A DNA stretch of 64,000 nucleotides from an uncultured Cellulophaga sp. (GCA_947492955.1 CANLOV010000003.1:1-64000); one strand, 5' to 3'; positions 52,629 through 62,675 are shown, counted from the first letter of the stretch. Numbers and translations are program-made. The notes: generated from the sequence alone by a model not told the origin.

Positions 52629-53606
52629 CTATTTTTTTGCTTCAAAAGGAAATACAACACCCGATTGTTTCCTTACCTCATCTAAAAGATTTGCTAAATC
52701 TAAACTATTTGTATAAGACCATAAACTACTTTCTTTTCTCCCCTCATTTATACAAGAATGCACTTCTTTTATCTCATGTGTATAGCCTTTACCTAATTTA
52801 GGAATATTAAATACTTCTTCTTTATCTGTTGTTTTTAAAGAAAAACTAGTTGCCTCGTGCCATCTAGGAAGAATATTAATGGTTCCACTATCTCCAGAAA
52901 TTTCAGCGCTCATATCAGAATCAGAGGTAAAACCACTATAAAGGATAGCTTGTGCCTTTGCATACTTAAAAATTATAGATGTTTGAATTTCTGTTCCTAT
53001 GGCTGAAAAGTTAGATGTTGCCATAATATCATTAGGCTTACCTAATAACAGATACGATAAAAAAATAGGGTAAATGCCTATATCTAAAATAGAACCTCCA
53101 CCAAATTCTGGATTTAACAGCCTACTTTCTTCATCTCTATCCATAGCATAAAAAGCAAAAGATGCTGATAAAAAACCAATAGTACCTATAGTACCCTTAT
53201 CTGCCAATTCTTTTACTTTCTTTATTGTGGGGTTAAATCTACTCCATAAGGCTTCCATAAAAAAAACATTATACTCTCTTGCCACAGTAATTATTTGTGC
53301 TACTTCTTTGCTATTTATCCCTGCAGGCTTTTCGCATAGTACATGCTTTCCTAAACGCATAGCGGCTATACTTAGGACTGCATGCGATGTATGTGGTGTA
53401 GCAATGTAAACCACATCTACCTCATTACAAGTAAACAGCTCATTATAACTGCCATATATATATTTTGCATTATACGCTTGACCAAACACTTTTGCCTTTT
53501 CTATATCTCTAGAGGCTACAGCAACTAATTCTGCATCTTCAACCAATTGTAAATCTTTAGCAAACGTATTCGCTATTTTTCCTAGCCCTATAATACCCCA
53601 ACGCAT
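52629..53606 (-). CDS. Gfo/Idh/MocA-family oxidoreductase
   Basis: The 325-residue protein has an N-terminal Rossmann domain (MRWGIIGLGKIANTFAKDL), a conserved EKPAGIN segment (EK-P motif), and a C-terminal dimerisation domain (GGSILDIGIYPIFLSYLLLG with a DIGIYP motif). Family members act on sugars, inositols or trans-dihydrodiols with NAD(P). The substrate is not predictable. I start at the ATG at 53606, which gives the classic MRWGIIG opening; the longer frame adds 15 residues without support. The next gene diverges with about 90 bases between starts. Confidence 0.9.
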   Translation of the reverse strand: MRWGIIGLGKIANTFAKDLQLVEDAELVAVASRDIEKAKVFGQAYNAKYIYGSYNELFTCNEVDVVYIATPHTSHAVLSIAAMRLGKHVLCEKPAGINSKEVAQIITVAREYNVFFMEALWSRFNPTIKKVKELADKGTIGTIGFLSASFAFYAMDRDEESRLLNPEFGGGSILDIGIYPIFLSYLLLGKPNDIMATSNFSAIGTEIQTSIIFKYAKAQAILYSGFTSDSDMSAEISGDSGTINILPRWHEATSFSLKTTDKEEVFNIPKLGKGYTHEIKEVHSCINEGRKESSLWSYTNSLDLANLLDEVRKQSGVVFPFEAKK

Positions 53607-53667
53607 GTAACTTAATATTTTTAAGATTGATATTTCACGAAAGTTAGTCAATTTTACTCCTTATCTT

Positions 53668-53675
53668 TATCTTTG
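53668..53675 (+). promoter_or_regulatory. Putative -7 promoter box TATCTTTG for the carboxylase gene
   Basis: TATCTTTG matches TAnnTTTG and ends 20 bases before the ATG at 53696, which would give a short leader. No -33 TTG at the expected distance is seen. Confidence 0.45.
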
Positions 53676-53695
53676 TTAAAGAAATATTTTACTGA

Positions 53696-55324
53696 ATGGA
53701 TATCGACTTCAATAAAAACGAAGACCACAATAAATTACTAGTTTCCAACCTAAAAAAAAGACTTGTAAAAGTAAAATTAGGCGGCGGAAAATCTCGTATC
53801 GAAAAACAACATAGCAAAGGAAAAATGACCGCTAGAGAGCGCATTGATTTTCTTTTAGATGCTGATAAAAAAAGTATTGAAATAGGTGCTTTTGCTGGCG
53901 AAAATATGTATACAGAACACGGAGGCTGCCCATCTGGCGGTGTTGTTGTAAAAATTGGCTATATAAAAAACAAACAATGTATTGTTGTTGCTAATGATGC
54001 CACCGTAAAAGCAGGTGCATGGTTTCCTATTACGGGCAAAAAAAACCTTAGAGCACAAGAAATTGCTATGGAAAATAAACTGCCAATTATTTATTTGGTA
54101 GATAGTGCTGGTGTTTACCTTCCTATGCAAGACGAAATTTTCCCTGATGCCAATCACTTTGGTCGTATTTTCAGAAATAATGCAAAGATGAGCAGTATGG
54201 GTATTACACAAATAGCTGCTGTTATGGGAAGTTGTGTTGCTGGTGGAGCTTACTTACCTATTATGAGCGATGAAGCGCTTATTGTAGATAAAACAGGAAG
54301 TATCTTTTTAGCGGGTAGTTACTTAGTAAAAGCTGCAATTGGAGAATCTATAGACAACGAAACTCTTGGTGGCGCTACCACGCATTGCGAAATTAGTGGC
54401 GTTACAGATTATAAAGCTTTAGATGATAAGGATGCCTTAAATAAAATAGCTTCTATTATTGATAAAATAGGTGATTATGACAAAGCTGGATACAATAGAA
54501 CTAAAGCAATACAACCCACAAAAAATCCTGAAGACATATACGGAATACTACCAAAAGCTAGGACAGAGCAGTACAATATGCTCGAAATTATTCACCGTTT
54601 GGTAGATAATTCTGATTTTGAAGAATACAAAGAAGGGTATGGAAAAACCATCCTTACAGGTTATGCCCGTATAGATGGCTGGGCAGTTGGCATAGTAGCA
54701 AACCAACGTAAAGTAGTTAAAAACGGAAATGGAGAAATGCAATTCGGTGGTGTTATTTATTCCGACTCTGCTGATAAAGCTACACGATTTATTGCTAATT
54801 GCAACCAAAAGAAAATTCCACTAGTTTTTTTACAAGATGTATCTGGTTTTATGGTGGGCAGTAAAAGTGAACATGGTGGTATTATTAAAGACGGAGCCAA
54901 AATGGTAAACGCTGTAAGTAATTCTGTTGTTCCTAAGTTTACTATTATAATTGGAAACAGTTATGGTGCTGGTAATTATGCCATGTGCGGTAAAGCATAC
55001 GACCCCACTTTAATAGCTGCTTGGCCAAGTGCTGAATTAGCAGTTATGAGTGGAAATTCTGCTGCAAAAGTTTTATTACAGATAGAAAAAGCTTCTCTAT
55101 TAAAAAAAGGAGAAGAAATTACCCAAGAAAAAGAAACAGAACTTTATAATAAAATAAAAGAAAAGTACGACGACCAAATTTCTCCGTACTATGCCGCTGC
55201 TCGCCTATGGACAGATGGTGTTATAGACCCATTAGATACCCGTACTTGGATTTCTATAGGGATAGATGCTGCCAACCATGCTCCTATTGAAAAACCTTTT
55301 AATATGGGTGTTTTACAAGTTTAG
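53696..55324 (+). CDS. Acyl-CoA carboxylase beta subunit
   Basis: The 542-residue carboxyltransferase subunit belongs to the propionyl-/methylcrotonyl-CoA carboxylase family. Visible segments include KGKMTARERIDFLLD near the start, GSCVAGGAYLPIMSDE and NSYGAGNYAMCGKAYDPT in the C-terminal carboxyl-transfer half. The paired biotin-carboxylase/biotin-carrier subunit is not next to it. Likely roles are leucine or propionate metabolism; the exact substrate cannot be assigned. A -7 box is upstream; an MFS transporter gene follows after 32 bases. Confidence 0.92.
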   Translation: MDIDFNKNEDHNKLLVSNLKKRLVKVKLGGGKSRIEKQHSKGKMTARERIDFLLDADKKSIEIGAFAGENMYTEHGGCPSGGVVVKIGYIKNKQCIVVANDATVKAGAWFPITGKKNLRAQEIAMENKLPIIYLVDSAGVYLPMQDEIFPDANHFGRIFRNNAKMSSMGITQIAAVMGSCVAGGAYLPIMSDEALIVDKTGSIFLAGSYLVKAAIGESIDNETLGGATTHCEISGVTDYKALDDKDALNKIASIIDKIGDYDKAGYNRTKAIQPTKNPEDIYGILPKARTEQYNMLEIIHRLVDNSDFEEYKEGYGKTILTGYARIDGWAVGIVANQRKVVKNGNGEMQFGGVIYSDSADKATRFIANCNQKKIPLVFLQDVSGFMVGSKSEHGGIIKDGAKMVNAVSNSVVPKFTIIIGNSYGAGNYAMCGKAYDPTLIAAWPSAELAVMSGNSAAKVLLQIEKASLLKKGEEITQEKETELYNKIKEKYDDQISPYYAAARLWTDGVIDPLDTRTWISIGIDAANHAPIEKPFNMGVLQV

Positions 55325-55356
55325 AAATTGTTAGTAGGTGATAGTAAAATTATTTT

Positions 55357-56649
55357 TTGGAAACTAATAATAATGATATCGATATAAAGAAACATAAAAA
55401 CTGGTGGTATTTAATACTACTTATTTTATCTGGTGAAGCCGTTTTTATTCTACCGTTTGTACTGCCTAGAATATTTAGAGCCACCGTATTAGATGTTTTT
55501 AGCGTAACTAATTTAGATTTAGGAACTTGTTTTTCTGTTTATGGGCTTACCGCATTACTATCTTATCTTCTAGGAGGCCCTGTTGCTGATAAATTTTCGC
55601 CAAGGAAGCTAATTGCTATTTCATTATGGTCAACTGCTTTAGGAGGGTTTATACTGCTTTTTTTCCCTTCCCTTAAAATACTACAACTTTTATATGGTTA
55701 TTGGGGTTTTACTAGTATTTTTTTGTTCTGGTCACCAATGATTAAAGCTACAAGAGTTTGGGGCGAAAATACATCGCAAGGAAAAGCTTTTGGTTTTTTA
55801 GATGGTGGTCGCGGGCTTGTTGGAGCTTTATTTGGCTCATTAGGAGTTTTTATTTTTTCTCTTTTTCTTATAGAGGAAGTTACTACTTCTAACTTATTAG
55901 AAAGGAAAGAAGCTTTTAAATACGTAATCTTACTATCCTCTATTATTATCATTTTTATTGGGGTTTTAGTTTGGTTCTTCTTAAAACCTAGTCATGTTAA
56001 TGAAAAAGAAATTTCTTTAGAAAAAATAAACACTAAACAAATTATAAGTGTACTAAAAATACCTTCTGTATGGTTGCTTATGGTTATTATTTTATGTGCT
56101 TATTTTGGTTATAAAACAACAGATATTTTACCTCTATATGCAAAAGAAGTAATGAATTATAATGAAATAAAAGCTGCAAAAGTGGGTGCTTTTTTATTGT
56201 ACATTAGACCTATTATTGGGGTTCTTATTGGTTTTATAGCTGATCAATCCAAAACTACACTATGGCTAATCATCAGTTTTATAATTAGTATTATTGGAGC
56301 ATTATTATTTGTTTCTGGTATAATTAATCCTAATACTAGCTCTCTTTTTATTATAAATATTTTTATTACTGCTACTGGTATTTATGCGCTACGATCTCTA
56401 TATTTTGCCGTAATGCAAGAAGGACACATTCCTATTACACTCACTGGTACTGCTGTTGGGCTTATTTCTGTAATTGGTTTTACGCCAGATATTTTTGCTG
56501 GACTCATGACAGGTTATTTACTAGACACTTCTCCTGGTAAATTAGGCCATGTACACGTATTTATATTACTTACTGTCTTTTGCCTTATAGGACTAATTGC
56601 TTCTCTTATTTTTTATAGATTACAAATAAACAAAACCAAGATACATTAA
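55357..56649 (+). CDS. Major-facilitator-superfamily transporter
   Basis: The 430-residue protein has about 12 predicted helices typical of MFS proteins. Conserved loop segments include GPVADKFSPRKLIAIS (helix 2-3 loop) and GKAFGFLDGGRGLVGALFG. It starts with a TTG at 55357, 32 bases after the carboxylase gene. The substrate is unknown. It could export or import an organic acid linked to the carboxylase pathway, but this is only suggested by position. Confidence 0.85.
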   Translation: METNNNDIDIKKHKNWWYLILLILSGEAVFILPFVLPRIFRATVLDVFSVTNLDLGTCFSVYGLTALLSYLLGGPVADKFSPRKLIAISLWSTALGGFILLFFPSLKILQLLYGYWGFTSIFLFWSPMIKATRVWGENTSQGKAFGFLDGGRGLVGALFGSLGVFIFSLFLIEEVTTSNLLERKEAFKYVILLSSIIIIFIGVLVWFFLKPSHVNEKEISLEKINTKQIISVLKIPSVWLLMVIILCAYFGYKTTDILPLYAKEVMNYNEIKAAKVGAFLLYIRPIIGVLIGFIADQSKTTLWLIISFIISIIGALLFVSGIINPNTSSLFIINIFITATGIYALRSLYFAVMQEGHIPITLTGTAVGLISVIGFTPDIFAGLMTGYLLDTSPGKLGHVHVFILLTVFCLIGLIASLIFYRLQINKTKIH

Positions 56650-56698
56650 AATGTAAATCGGTTTTGCTTATTAAAATAATTTACAACAATAAATAAAA

Positions 56699-58789
56699 CT
56701 ACATAGCTTTTACCAATCGTATAAATTCCGCTCTATAGCCTTGCTTATCTTTTCCTCTTCCTTCTTCTGCTAAATCCAATACATTAATTGTTTTTGTAGC
56801 ATTTATATATTTAGATTTACGTAATTGCATTCCAAATAAAGCTACAGAAGCTGCAAATTTAAAATCTGATGACATTAACTCATCTTCTGTTTTTAACACT
56901 TCTACTAATTCTATACTCTTAGTTCCTTCTGGTTTTTTATATCTAAATTTTACTGTTAGCCATTCATCTGTATAATTTGTACCTACCACTTGCTTTTTGG
57001 TATATTTCAAATCTGATATATTCTTCACATAATCACTCTTAACGCCTACAGGTACAATTTCATATAAGGCTGTTACGGTATGCCCACTTCCTAATTCGCC
57101 AGCATCTTTGGTATCATCAACAAAATCTTCATCAGCTAATAATCTATTTTCATAGCCTATTAATCTATAGGCCTGTACTTTTGCTGGATTAAATTCTACC
57201 TGTATCTTAACATCTTTAGCTATAGTGTACAAAGTACCTCCAAACTCTTTACCAAATACTTTTTGCGCTTCTTGCATATTATCTATATAAGCATGGTTAC
57301 CATTTCCTTTATCTGCTAAAATTTCTAGTTTAGAATCTTTATAATTTCCCATTCCAAAACCTAAGGCAGATAAAAATACTCCTGACTTTCTTTTTTCTGT
57401 AATTAATTCTTCCATAGCTATATTGCTAGATGCTCCCACATTAAAATCACCATCTGTAGCTAATATTACTCTGTTATTACCATTCTTTTTAAAATTTTTA
57501 ATAGCTAAATCATAAGCTAGTTCTATACCTTCTCCGCCTGCAGTAGAACCACCAGCTTCTAAATTATCTAGAGCAGCAATAATCTTTTCTTTCTGTTCTC
57601 CGCTCGTTGGCTCTAACACTACTCCTGCTGCACCTGCATACACAACAATAGCTACTTTATCTTTTTTACGTAATTGAGCTACCAACAATTTAAAAGCTGA
57701 CTTTAATAAGGGTAATTTATTTTGATTACTCATAGAACCAGAAACATCTATTAAGAAAGTAAGGTTAGAGGCTGGTAATTCTTCATTAGCATACTCTTTT
57801 CCTTGCAGACCAATACGTATTAATTTTGTATCCGTATTCCAAGGAGTTTTAGCAAGCTCCATATTTATAGAAAACGGATGTTCTGTTGGTTGAGGGTATT
57901 CATAATCAAAATAATTTATCATCTCCTCTATCTTTATTGCACTTATAGGTACTTCTTGTCCATTATTTATTAATCTCCTAATATTACTATACCCTGCTTT
58001 ATCTACATCTATAGAAAAAGTTGACAATGGATTTACAGTTACTCCCTCAAAATTATTCTCTGTTATTTTTGCATAATTTTCATCATTCTCTAACTGATAG
58101 TTTCCTTTTTTAGTAGTAATAACAACACATCCATTCTTAGCAGCTTCGCCAAATATTTGCTTTGCTTTTGCTGGTTTGTGAATCTTCATTTTTTTTATGT
58201 CCTGAGAATTCATTTTTGCCAAAACTGCATTGTTGTATGTTTTCATTGGCTTCCCATCTACAATATAAAGTGGTTCTTTTTCCTTTATTTCAGCAACATT
58301 TATAGTATTAGATTCACCTATTATGTTCACTCCTGCTACTTGACCTTGTAAAGCATTTGCAATAGATTGTTTATACGCTTCCCTTTTTTCTTTTTTACTT
58401 GGAGACCTTAGATATTCTGCATTTACACTTGATACTGAAGCAGTAATACTTCTTTTTTTTACTACTCCATATCCTACAATAATAACTTCGTCTAATATAG
58501 CGGTGTCTGCTTCTAACTGTACATGTATTGTAAGTGCATTTTCTACTTTTACTTCTTTTGTTACATATCCCAAATAAGAGAAAACCAAAATATCTTCTTG
58601 AGATACTTTTATGGTATATGCTCCATCAAAATCTGTCACTGTTCCTTTATTGGTTCCTTTTACAATAACATTTGCTCCTGGTACGGGTAATTTTGTTTCA
58701 TCTGTAACTATACCAGTAATAGTTTTTATTTGTGCATTTACTCCTATGCTGCATAGTACAGCAAATACAAAAACGATTGTATTTTTCAT
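56699..58789 (-). CDS. von Willebrand A protein with regulatory and TonB-plug N-terminus
   Basis: The 696-residue precursor has a signal peptide (FVFAVLCSIGVNAQ), a carboxypeptidase-regulatory-like domain (about 22-92), a TonB plug-like domain (about 100-227: EVIIVGYGVVKKR, LYIVDGKPM, CVVITTKKG), then a YfbK-type module. The vWA MIDAS motif is DVSGSMS at about 348-354, and the C-terminal segment resembles DUF3520. There is no beta-barrel. It follows, 4 bases later, a gene for a protein that has two plug-like domains and nothing else. A secreted or periplasmic Mg2+-dependent binding role is likely; the plug may be a sensor or docking part. Confidence 0.87.
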   Translation of the reverse strand: MKNTIVFVFAVLCSIGVNAQIKTITGIVTDETKLPVPGANVIVKGTNKGTVTDFDGAYTIKVSQEDILVFSYLGYVTKEVKVENALTIHVQLEADTAILDEVIIVGYGVVKKRSITASVSSVNAEYLRSPSKKEKREAYKQSIANALQGQVAGVNIIGESNTINVAEIKEKEPLYIVDGKPMKTYNNAVLAKMNSQDIKKMKIHKPAKAKQIFGEAAKNGCVVITTKKGNYQLENDENYAKITENNFEGVTVNPLSTFSIDVDKAGYSNIRRLINNGQEVPISAIKIEEMINYFDYEYPQPTEHPFSINMELAKTPWNTDTKLIRIGLQGKEYANEELPASNLTFLIDVSGSMSNQNKLPLLKSAFKLLVAQLRKKDKVAIVVYAGAAGVVLEPTSGEQKEKIIAALDNLEAGGSTAGGEGIELAYDLAIKNFKKNGNNRVILATDGDFNVGASSNIAMEELITEKRKSGVFLSALGFGMGNYKDSKLEILADKGNGNHAYIDNMQEAQKVFGKEFGGTLYTIAKDVKIQVEFNPAKVQAYRLIGYENRLLADEDFVDDTKDAGELGSGHTVTALYEIVPVGVKSDYVKNISDLKYTKKQVVGTNYTDEWLTVKFRYKKPEGTKSIELVEVLKTEDELMSSDFKFAASVALFGMQLRKSKYINATKTINVLDLAEEGRGKDKQGYRAEFIRLVKAM

Positions 58790-58793
58790 ATTA

Positions 58794-59450
58794 TTAATTA
58801 TTAGTGGTTCTTAAATAATTAACTGCTGCTGGATTATTAGACACCTTAATAGTTTCTATATCCGATGGGTTTAATGCATGTAATGCGGCAACGGTAGTTC
58901 TTATACCATCTATAATAACAATAGTATTATCATCGCCACGCATGGTTATTCTCGGAGTTTCCTGTAACTGCGTATTCGTAATTTGAACATTAGGAACCTT
59001 GGCTCTTATAGCATTATAAACATCTTGTTGTGTATTAAAATTTTCTGTATTTACATCGTAAATTTTAAACGGCAAGTCTGTAATATCTAACTGATTTTCT
59101 TCTATTTTATCCTTTGTAGTTATTAAAATACAATCTTTCCTTATTCCAAAACAATTGAAAATAGCATGATCAGCTTCTTTGATAACCTCTATATTCTTAA
59201 TGTTTTTTACATCTAAATTAGAAAGAGTGCTACCTATACTATCACATAGTATTGGTACTCCATCAAGTACATATAAAAAATCTTTTTTTTTCGGGGCTCC
59301 ACAATAAAGCTTAATGTCTACTGCAGTTCTTTTATCTTGTGATATTACAATACTATCTTGCCCTTTTGTACAAACTGACTCTTCTTTTATTTGACTTTTT
59401 ACAATAACACTCGTTAATAAAAAGATAAATACTATAATTTGATTTTTCAT
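58794..59450 (-). CDS. Barrel-less protein with two TonB plug-like domains
   Basis: The 218-residue precursor has a signal peptide (IIVFIFLLTSVIVKSQ) and two plug-like segments. The first (about 58-113) shows LYVLDGVPI and NIKNIEVIKEADHAIF then CILITTKD. The second (about 138-214) shows PRITMRGDDNTIVIIDGIRT and LNPSDIETIKVSNNPA. These are the conserved features of TonB receptor plugs, but no barrel or TonB box is present, and several Cys occur in the first half. It precedes the vWA protein by 4 bases, so they form an operon. Function is unknown. Confidence 0.72.
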   Translation of the reverse strand: MKNQIIVFIFLLTSVIVKSQIKEESVCTKGQDSIVISQDKRTAVDIKLYCGAPKKKDFLYVLDGVPILCDSIGSTLSNLDVKNIKNIEVIKEADHAIFNCFGIRKDCILITTKDKIEENQLDITDLPFKIYDVNTENFNTQQDVYNAIRAKVPNVQITNTQLQETPRITMRGDDNTIVIIDGIRTTVAALHALNPSDIETIKVSNNPAAVNYLRTTNN

Positions 59451-59543
59451 CTTATGTTGGTTTTAAATTATAAGTAAACCTACACAAGAGTACTGCTATA
59501 TAAAATGAAGAATGAGGGAAGTAACTCTTTGAATGAGTAAAAG

Positions 59544-60632
59544 CTATCTTTTTAACAACGCTACAGTTTTTTTACGTTGAATTTTTCCGTTTTTAGTTTC
59601 TAAAAAGGAATTGATACAATAGATTTCTTTAGGGATTTCAAAACGTTTAAGTGTTGTTAAATCTTTTATTTTTTGATGTATTTTATCAATATCTATAACT
59701 CCTTCTATTAATAAAACCAGTCTTTGCCCTAAGTTTTCATCTGGAATCCCTGCAACAAAAAAACGGTTAGAAATTATATCTGCTAATTTTGCTTCTATTT
59801 GTTCTGGTATTAATTTTATTCCTCCAGAATTAATTACAGAATCGTACCTACCTAACCACTCAAATTCTGTTTCTGATATTATATTTACTATATCATTGGT
59901 TACTATAGTTTCTTTAGATACTTTAGGCGCTTTTATTACTAAGCAATCTCTATTATCCTTTGCTATAGTTACCCCTGGTAGTAATTTAAAATTATGACTA
60001 AATGCTAAATCTCCATCAATAAAATTATTAACTTTTTTAGCTGCTATATGGGTAATAGTCTCTGTCATCCCATATGTTTCAAAAATCAACGTACTTTTAT
60101 CTTGCACTTTGTTTTTTAAATCTAGAGACATGGGAGCTCCACCCACTAATAAAGTTTTTATACAATCTAATTTTATTAATGAATTTTGCACTTGTAAGGG
60201 TACCATTGCACAAAAATCATATGATTTTTTAATATTTTCTAAAGGATTAGAGTCTGGAGAAATGCAGTCTATTTCTAAACCTAATACTATAGCTCTTACC
60301 AGCATCATTTTACCCGCTATAAAATCTGTTGGTAAACAAAGTAATGCTTTATAAGTTTCTTTTAAATTAAAAAAATGTCCTGTAGCAATAGCAGAATTTA
60401 CCATATATTGCTTTTCCAGGCTAATTTCTTTGGGTATACCTGTAGAGCCAGATGTATTTACTTTTATACTACTCTCACTATTAAGCCAGTTTAAAAGAAA
60501 GTTTCCCAAAGAAACCTCGTAAGGTATTAATTGTTTAGTTAAATGAACTCCATATGCTTTTAATGCTTCTATAGCATACGACATTCCATTTAACTTAAAT
60601 TTTGGATGTATTTTATGATATACTTTCTGCAT
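59544..60632 (-). CDS. menE: O-succinylbenzoate-CoA ligase MenE
   Basis: The 362-residue AMP-binding enzyme activates o-succinylbenzoate with CoA in menaquinone synthesis. The adenylation motif is NTSGSTGIPKEISLEK; later segments are FETYGMTETITHIAAK and WLGRYDSVINSGGIKLIPEQIE, and the C-terminal Lys is in TKNGKIQRKKTV. It is shorter than the ~450-residue enterobacterial MenE, as is usual in Flavobacteriaceae. The upstream CPBP gene overlaps it by 20 bases, so translation is coupled. Confidence 0.88.
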   Translation of the reverse strand: MQKVYHKIHPKFKLNGMSYAIEALKAYGVHLTKQLIPYEVSLGNFLLNWLNSESSIKVNTSGSTGIPKEISLEKQYMVNSAIATGHFFNLKETYKALLCLPTDFIAGKMMLVRAIVLGLEIDCISPDSNPLENIKKSYDFCAMVPLQVQNSLIKLDCIKTLLVGGAPMSLDLKNKVQDKSTLIFETYGMTETITHIAAKKVNNFIDGDLAFSHNFKLLPGVTIAKDNRDCLVIKAPKVSKETIVTNDIVNIISETEFEWLGRYDSVINSGGIKLIPEQIEAKLADIISNRFFVAGIPDENLGQRLVLLIEGVIDIDKIHQKIKDLTTLKRFEIPKEIYCINSFLETKNGKIQRKKTVALLKR

Positions 60633-61554
60633 TTGCTGACGCTAAAGCTACAAATTCTTCTTTAGACAGTACTTTACCTGTTAAACGTTCTTTCCAATTA
60701 GTCCAGCCATATTTTTTAGAAAAAATGAATAAAAGTATTGGATAAATTACCAAAACAGGAATAAAAACATCCCAACCTAAAACTGGTTCAGACACATCTA
60801 TATACAAAGATTCTGTTTGAAAAGCTGTCCAATCTGCTGTTACTAATAATGCTGTAATTAAATTATTTGCAGCATGAAAACCTAGCGCTAACTCTAAGCC
60901 TTCGTCCATTAAAGTTAAAATCCCAAGAAAAAAACCTGTTCCAATATAATACACCATAATACTATAGCCTAGTTTTTCCACCTCTGGATTAGCCAGATGC
61001 ATAAGTCCAAATAAAACAGATGTTATTACTAAGGGAAACCATCTATTTTTCACCAATAAACCAACACCTTGCATTATATGCCCCCTAAATAAATACTCTT
61101 CAAAACTAGTTTGTAATGGAATTAGTACTATCCCAATTATGGCTAAGCTTAAAAAGGGAATTAGTTTAAAATTGAATTTATAATTTTCTGGTGATAAGTA
61201 TATGTCTACTCCTGTAATTAAAATAGTAATAATAGCCCATAATAAAAATGAAAAAATAACTCTCTTCCAATCTATTTTCTCTCTAGATGTTGTTAATGAG
61301 GTAATTGACTGTGAATGTACTAATTTAGTCCATCCTAATACAACAAAAAAGCCTACAGCTAATGGCAGCAAAATCATTATAAGCACAAGGTTTGACCCAA
61401 ATTGCTTTATAACCATATCCATACTGTCTTCTACACTAACAGGTGACATTATTGTAGCAATATAATTTATAATCATAAATGATATAAAACACAATGGAAT
61501 TATAAAATATTTCCATAATCCTATATCCCCCTTATAACCCTGCTCTATATACAT
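60613..61554 (-). CDS. CPBP-family intramembrane glutamic endopeptidase
   Basis: The 313-residue membrane protein has about eight helices and the ABI/CPBP catalytic signature: SFEEYLFRG (EExxxR), LFGLMHLANPE (motif 2 with His) and LGFHAANNLITA (motif 3 with His). Family members include prenyl-protein processing and abortive-infection-like proteases. It lies between menC and menE and overlaps both, by 10 and 20 bases. A link to menaquinone is suggested only by this tight arrangement. Its substrate is unknown. Confidence 0.88.
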   Translation of the reverse strand: MYIEQGYKGDIGLWKYFIIPLCFISFMIINYIATIMSPVSVEDSMDMVIKQFGSNLVLIMILLPLAVGFFVVLGWTKLVHSQSITSLTTSREKIDWKRVIFSFLLWAIITILITGVDIYLSPENYKFNFKLIPFLSLAIIGIVLIPLQTSFEEYLFRGHIMQGVGLLVKNRWFPLVITSVLFGLMHLANPEVEKLGYSIMVYYIGTGFFLGILTLMDEGLELALGFHAANNLITALLVTADWTAFQTESLYIDVSEPVLGWDVFIPVLVIYPILLFIFSKKYGWTNWKERLTGKVLSKEEFVALASANAESIS

Positions 61555-62597
61555 ATTTCTTCTATTTTATTTATATTCCATTGTTTTTGTTTACTATAAA
61601 ATATTTGTCCGTTCTTAACTGTTAAAGGACTTTCAATATTATTAGTATACAAACTTCCTGTTCCTAATCCTTGCGGCATATTGTTATTTAAAGTATATGT
61701 CCATTGTGTTATAGCATTTAAACCTATATTACTTTCTAAAGCACTCGTAATCCACCAGCCTATTCCTAACTTATCTGCTATGGATATCCATTCTTGTGTA
61801 CCTTTAAATCCTCCTACCAAACTTGGTTTTAAAATAATATACTGTGGCTGTATAGTTTGTAGCAATTCTTGTTTCTTTGTTACATTAAAAATGCCTATTA
61901 ATTCTTCGTCTAAAGCTATAGGCAAAGGTGTTGCCTTGCACAAGCTCTTCATTTCTAATATATTACCTTGCTTTATTGGTTGTTCTATAGAGTGTAAATT
62001 AAATTGGGATAAAGTTTTTAATTTATTTAATGCTTCATTGGGTAAAAAAGCTCCATTTGCATCAACTCTTAACTCTATTTCTTCTTGAGAATATTTTTTT
62101 CTTATTGATGCTAATAATTTTATTTCAGTATCAAAATCTATGGCTCCAATTTTCATTTTAATACATGAAAATCCGGCTTCTAACTTTTGCTGAATCTGCT
62201 CCAACATAAAGCTTTCATCTCCCATCCATATTAATCCATTTATAGAAATAGGTTTTTCTTTATGCAGAAAATCAAACGGGAATAATTTAAAAGGAATTTC
62301 TGATACAAATGATAAAAATGCTTGCTCTATTCCAAACTGAATACTTGGAAATTCTATTAAAGCTTCTAGTAGCTTATCTTTTCCTAAATGAATATTAGCA
62401 CATACCCATTGTAGTTTTTCTTCATACTCAGGAACATCATCTACACTAAGTCCTCTTAAAATACCACATTCTCCTATTCCGTATTTATTATTTTCTTTTA
62501 ACACCAGAAACCATGTTTCTTTTTGCGTTAAAACACCACGAGAGGTTCCACTTGGCCTTTTAAAATTTAGTATATATTTTTTGCAACTGGCTTTCAT
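61545..62597 (-). CDS. menC: o-Succinylbenzoate synthase MenC
   Basis: The 350-residue enolase-superfamily enzyme dehydrates SHCHC to o-succinylbenzoate in menaquinone synthesis. The catalytic Lys pair is in CIKMKIGAIDF; metal ligands are seen as RVDANGAF, SIEQPI and ALDEELIG; the second-half Lys is in YIILKPSLVGG. Length matches Bacteroidota MenC. It is the first gene of a unit with a CPBP protease and MenE, with overlaps at both joins. Other men genes are not in this window. Confidence 0.93.
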   Translation of the reverse strand: MKASCKKYILNFKRPSGTSRGVLTQKETWFLVLKENNKYGIGECGILRGLSVDDVPEYEEKLQWVCANIHLGKDKLLEALIEFPSIQFGIEQAFLSFVSEIPFKLFPFDFLHKEKPISINGLIWMGDESFMLEQIQQKLEAGFSCIKMKIGAIDFDTEIKLLASIRKKYSQEEIELRVDANGAFLPNEALNKLKTLSQFNLHSIEQPIKQGNILEMKSLCKATPLPIALDEELIGIFNVTKKQELLQTIQPQYIILKPSLVGGFKGTQEWISIADKLGIGWWITSALESNIGLNAITQWTYTLNNNMPQGLGTGSLYTNNIESPLTVKNGQIFYSKQKQWNINKIEEICI

Positions 62598-62675
62598 AAA
62601 GTAAATAACTAAAAATTGTTCTATTTATAGAAATATATTAATCTTATTTCTAATAAACAGGTAAATGTATAGCTA

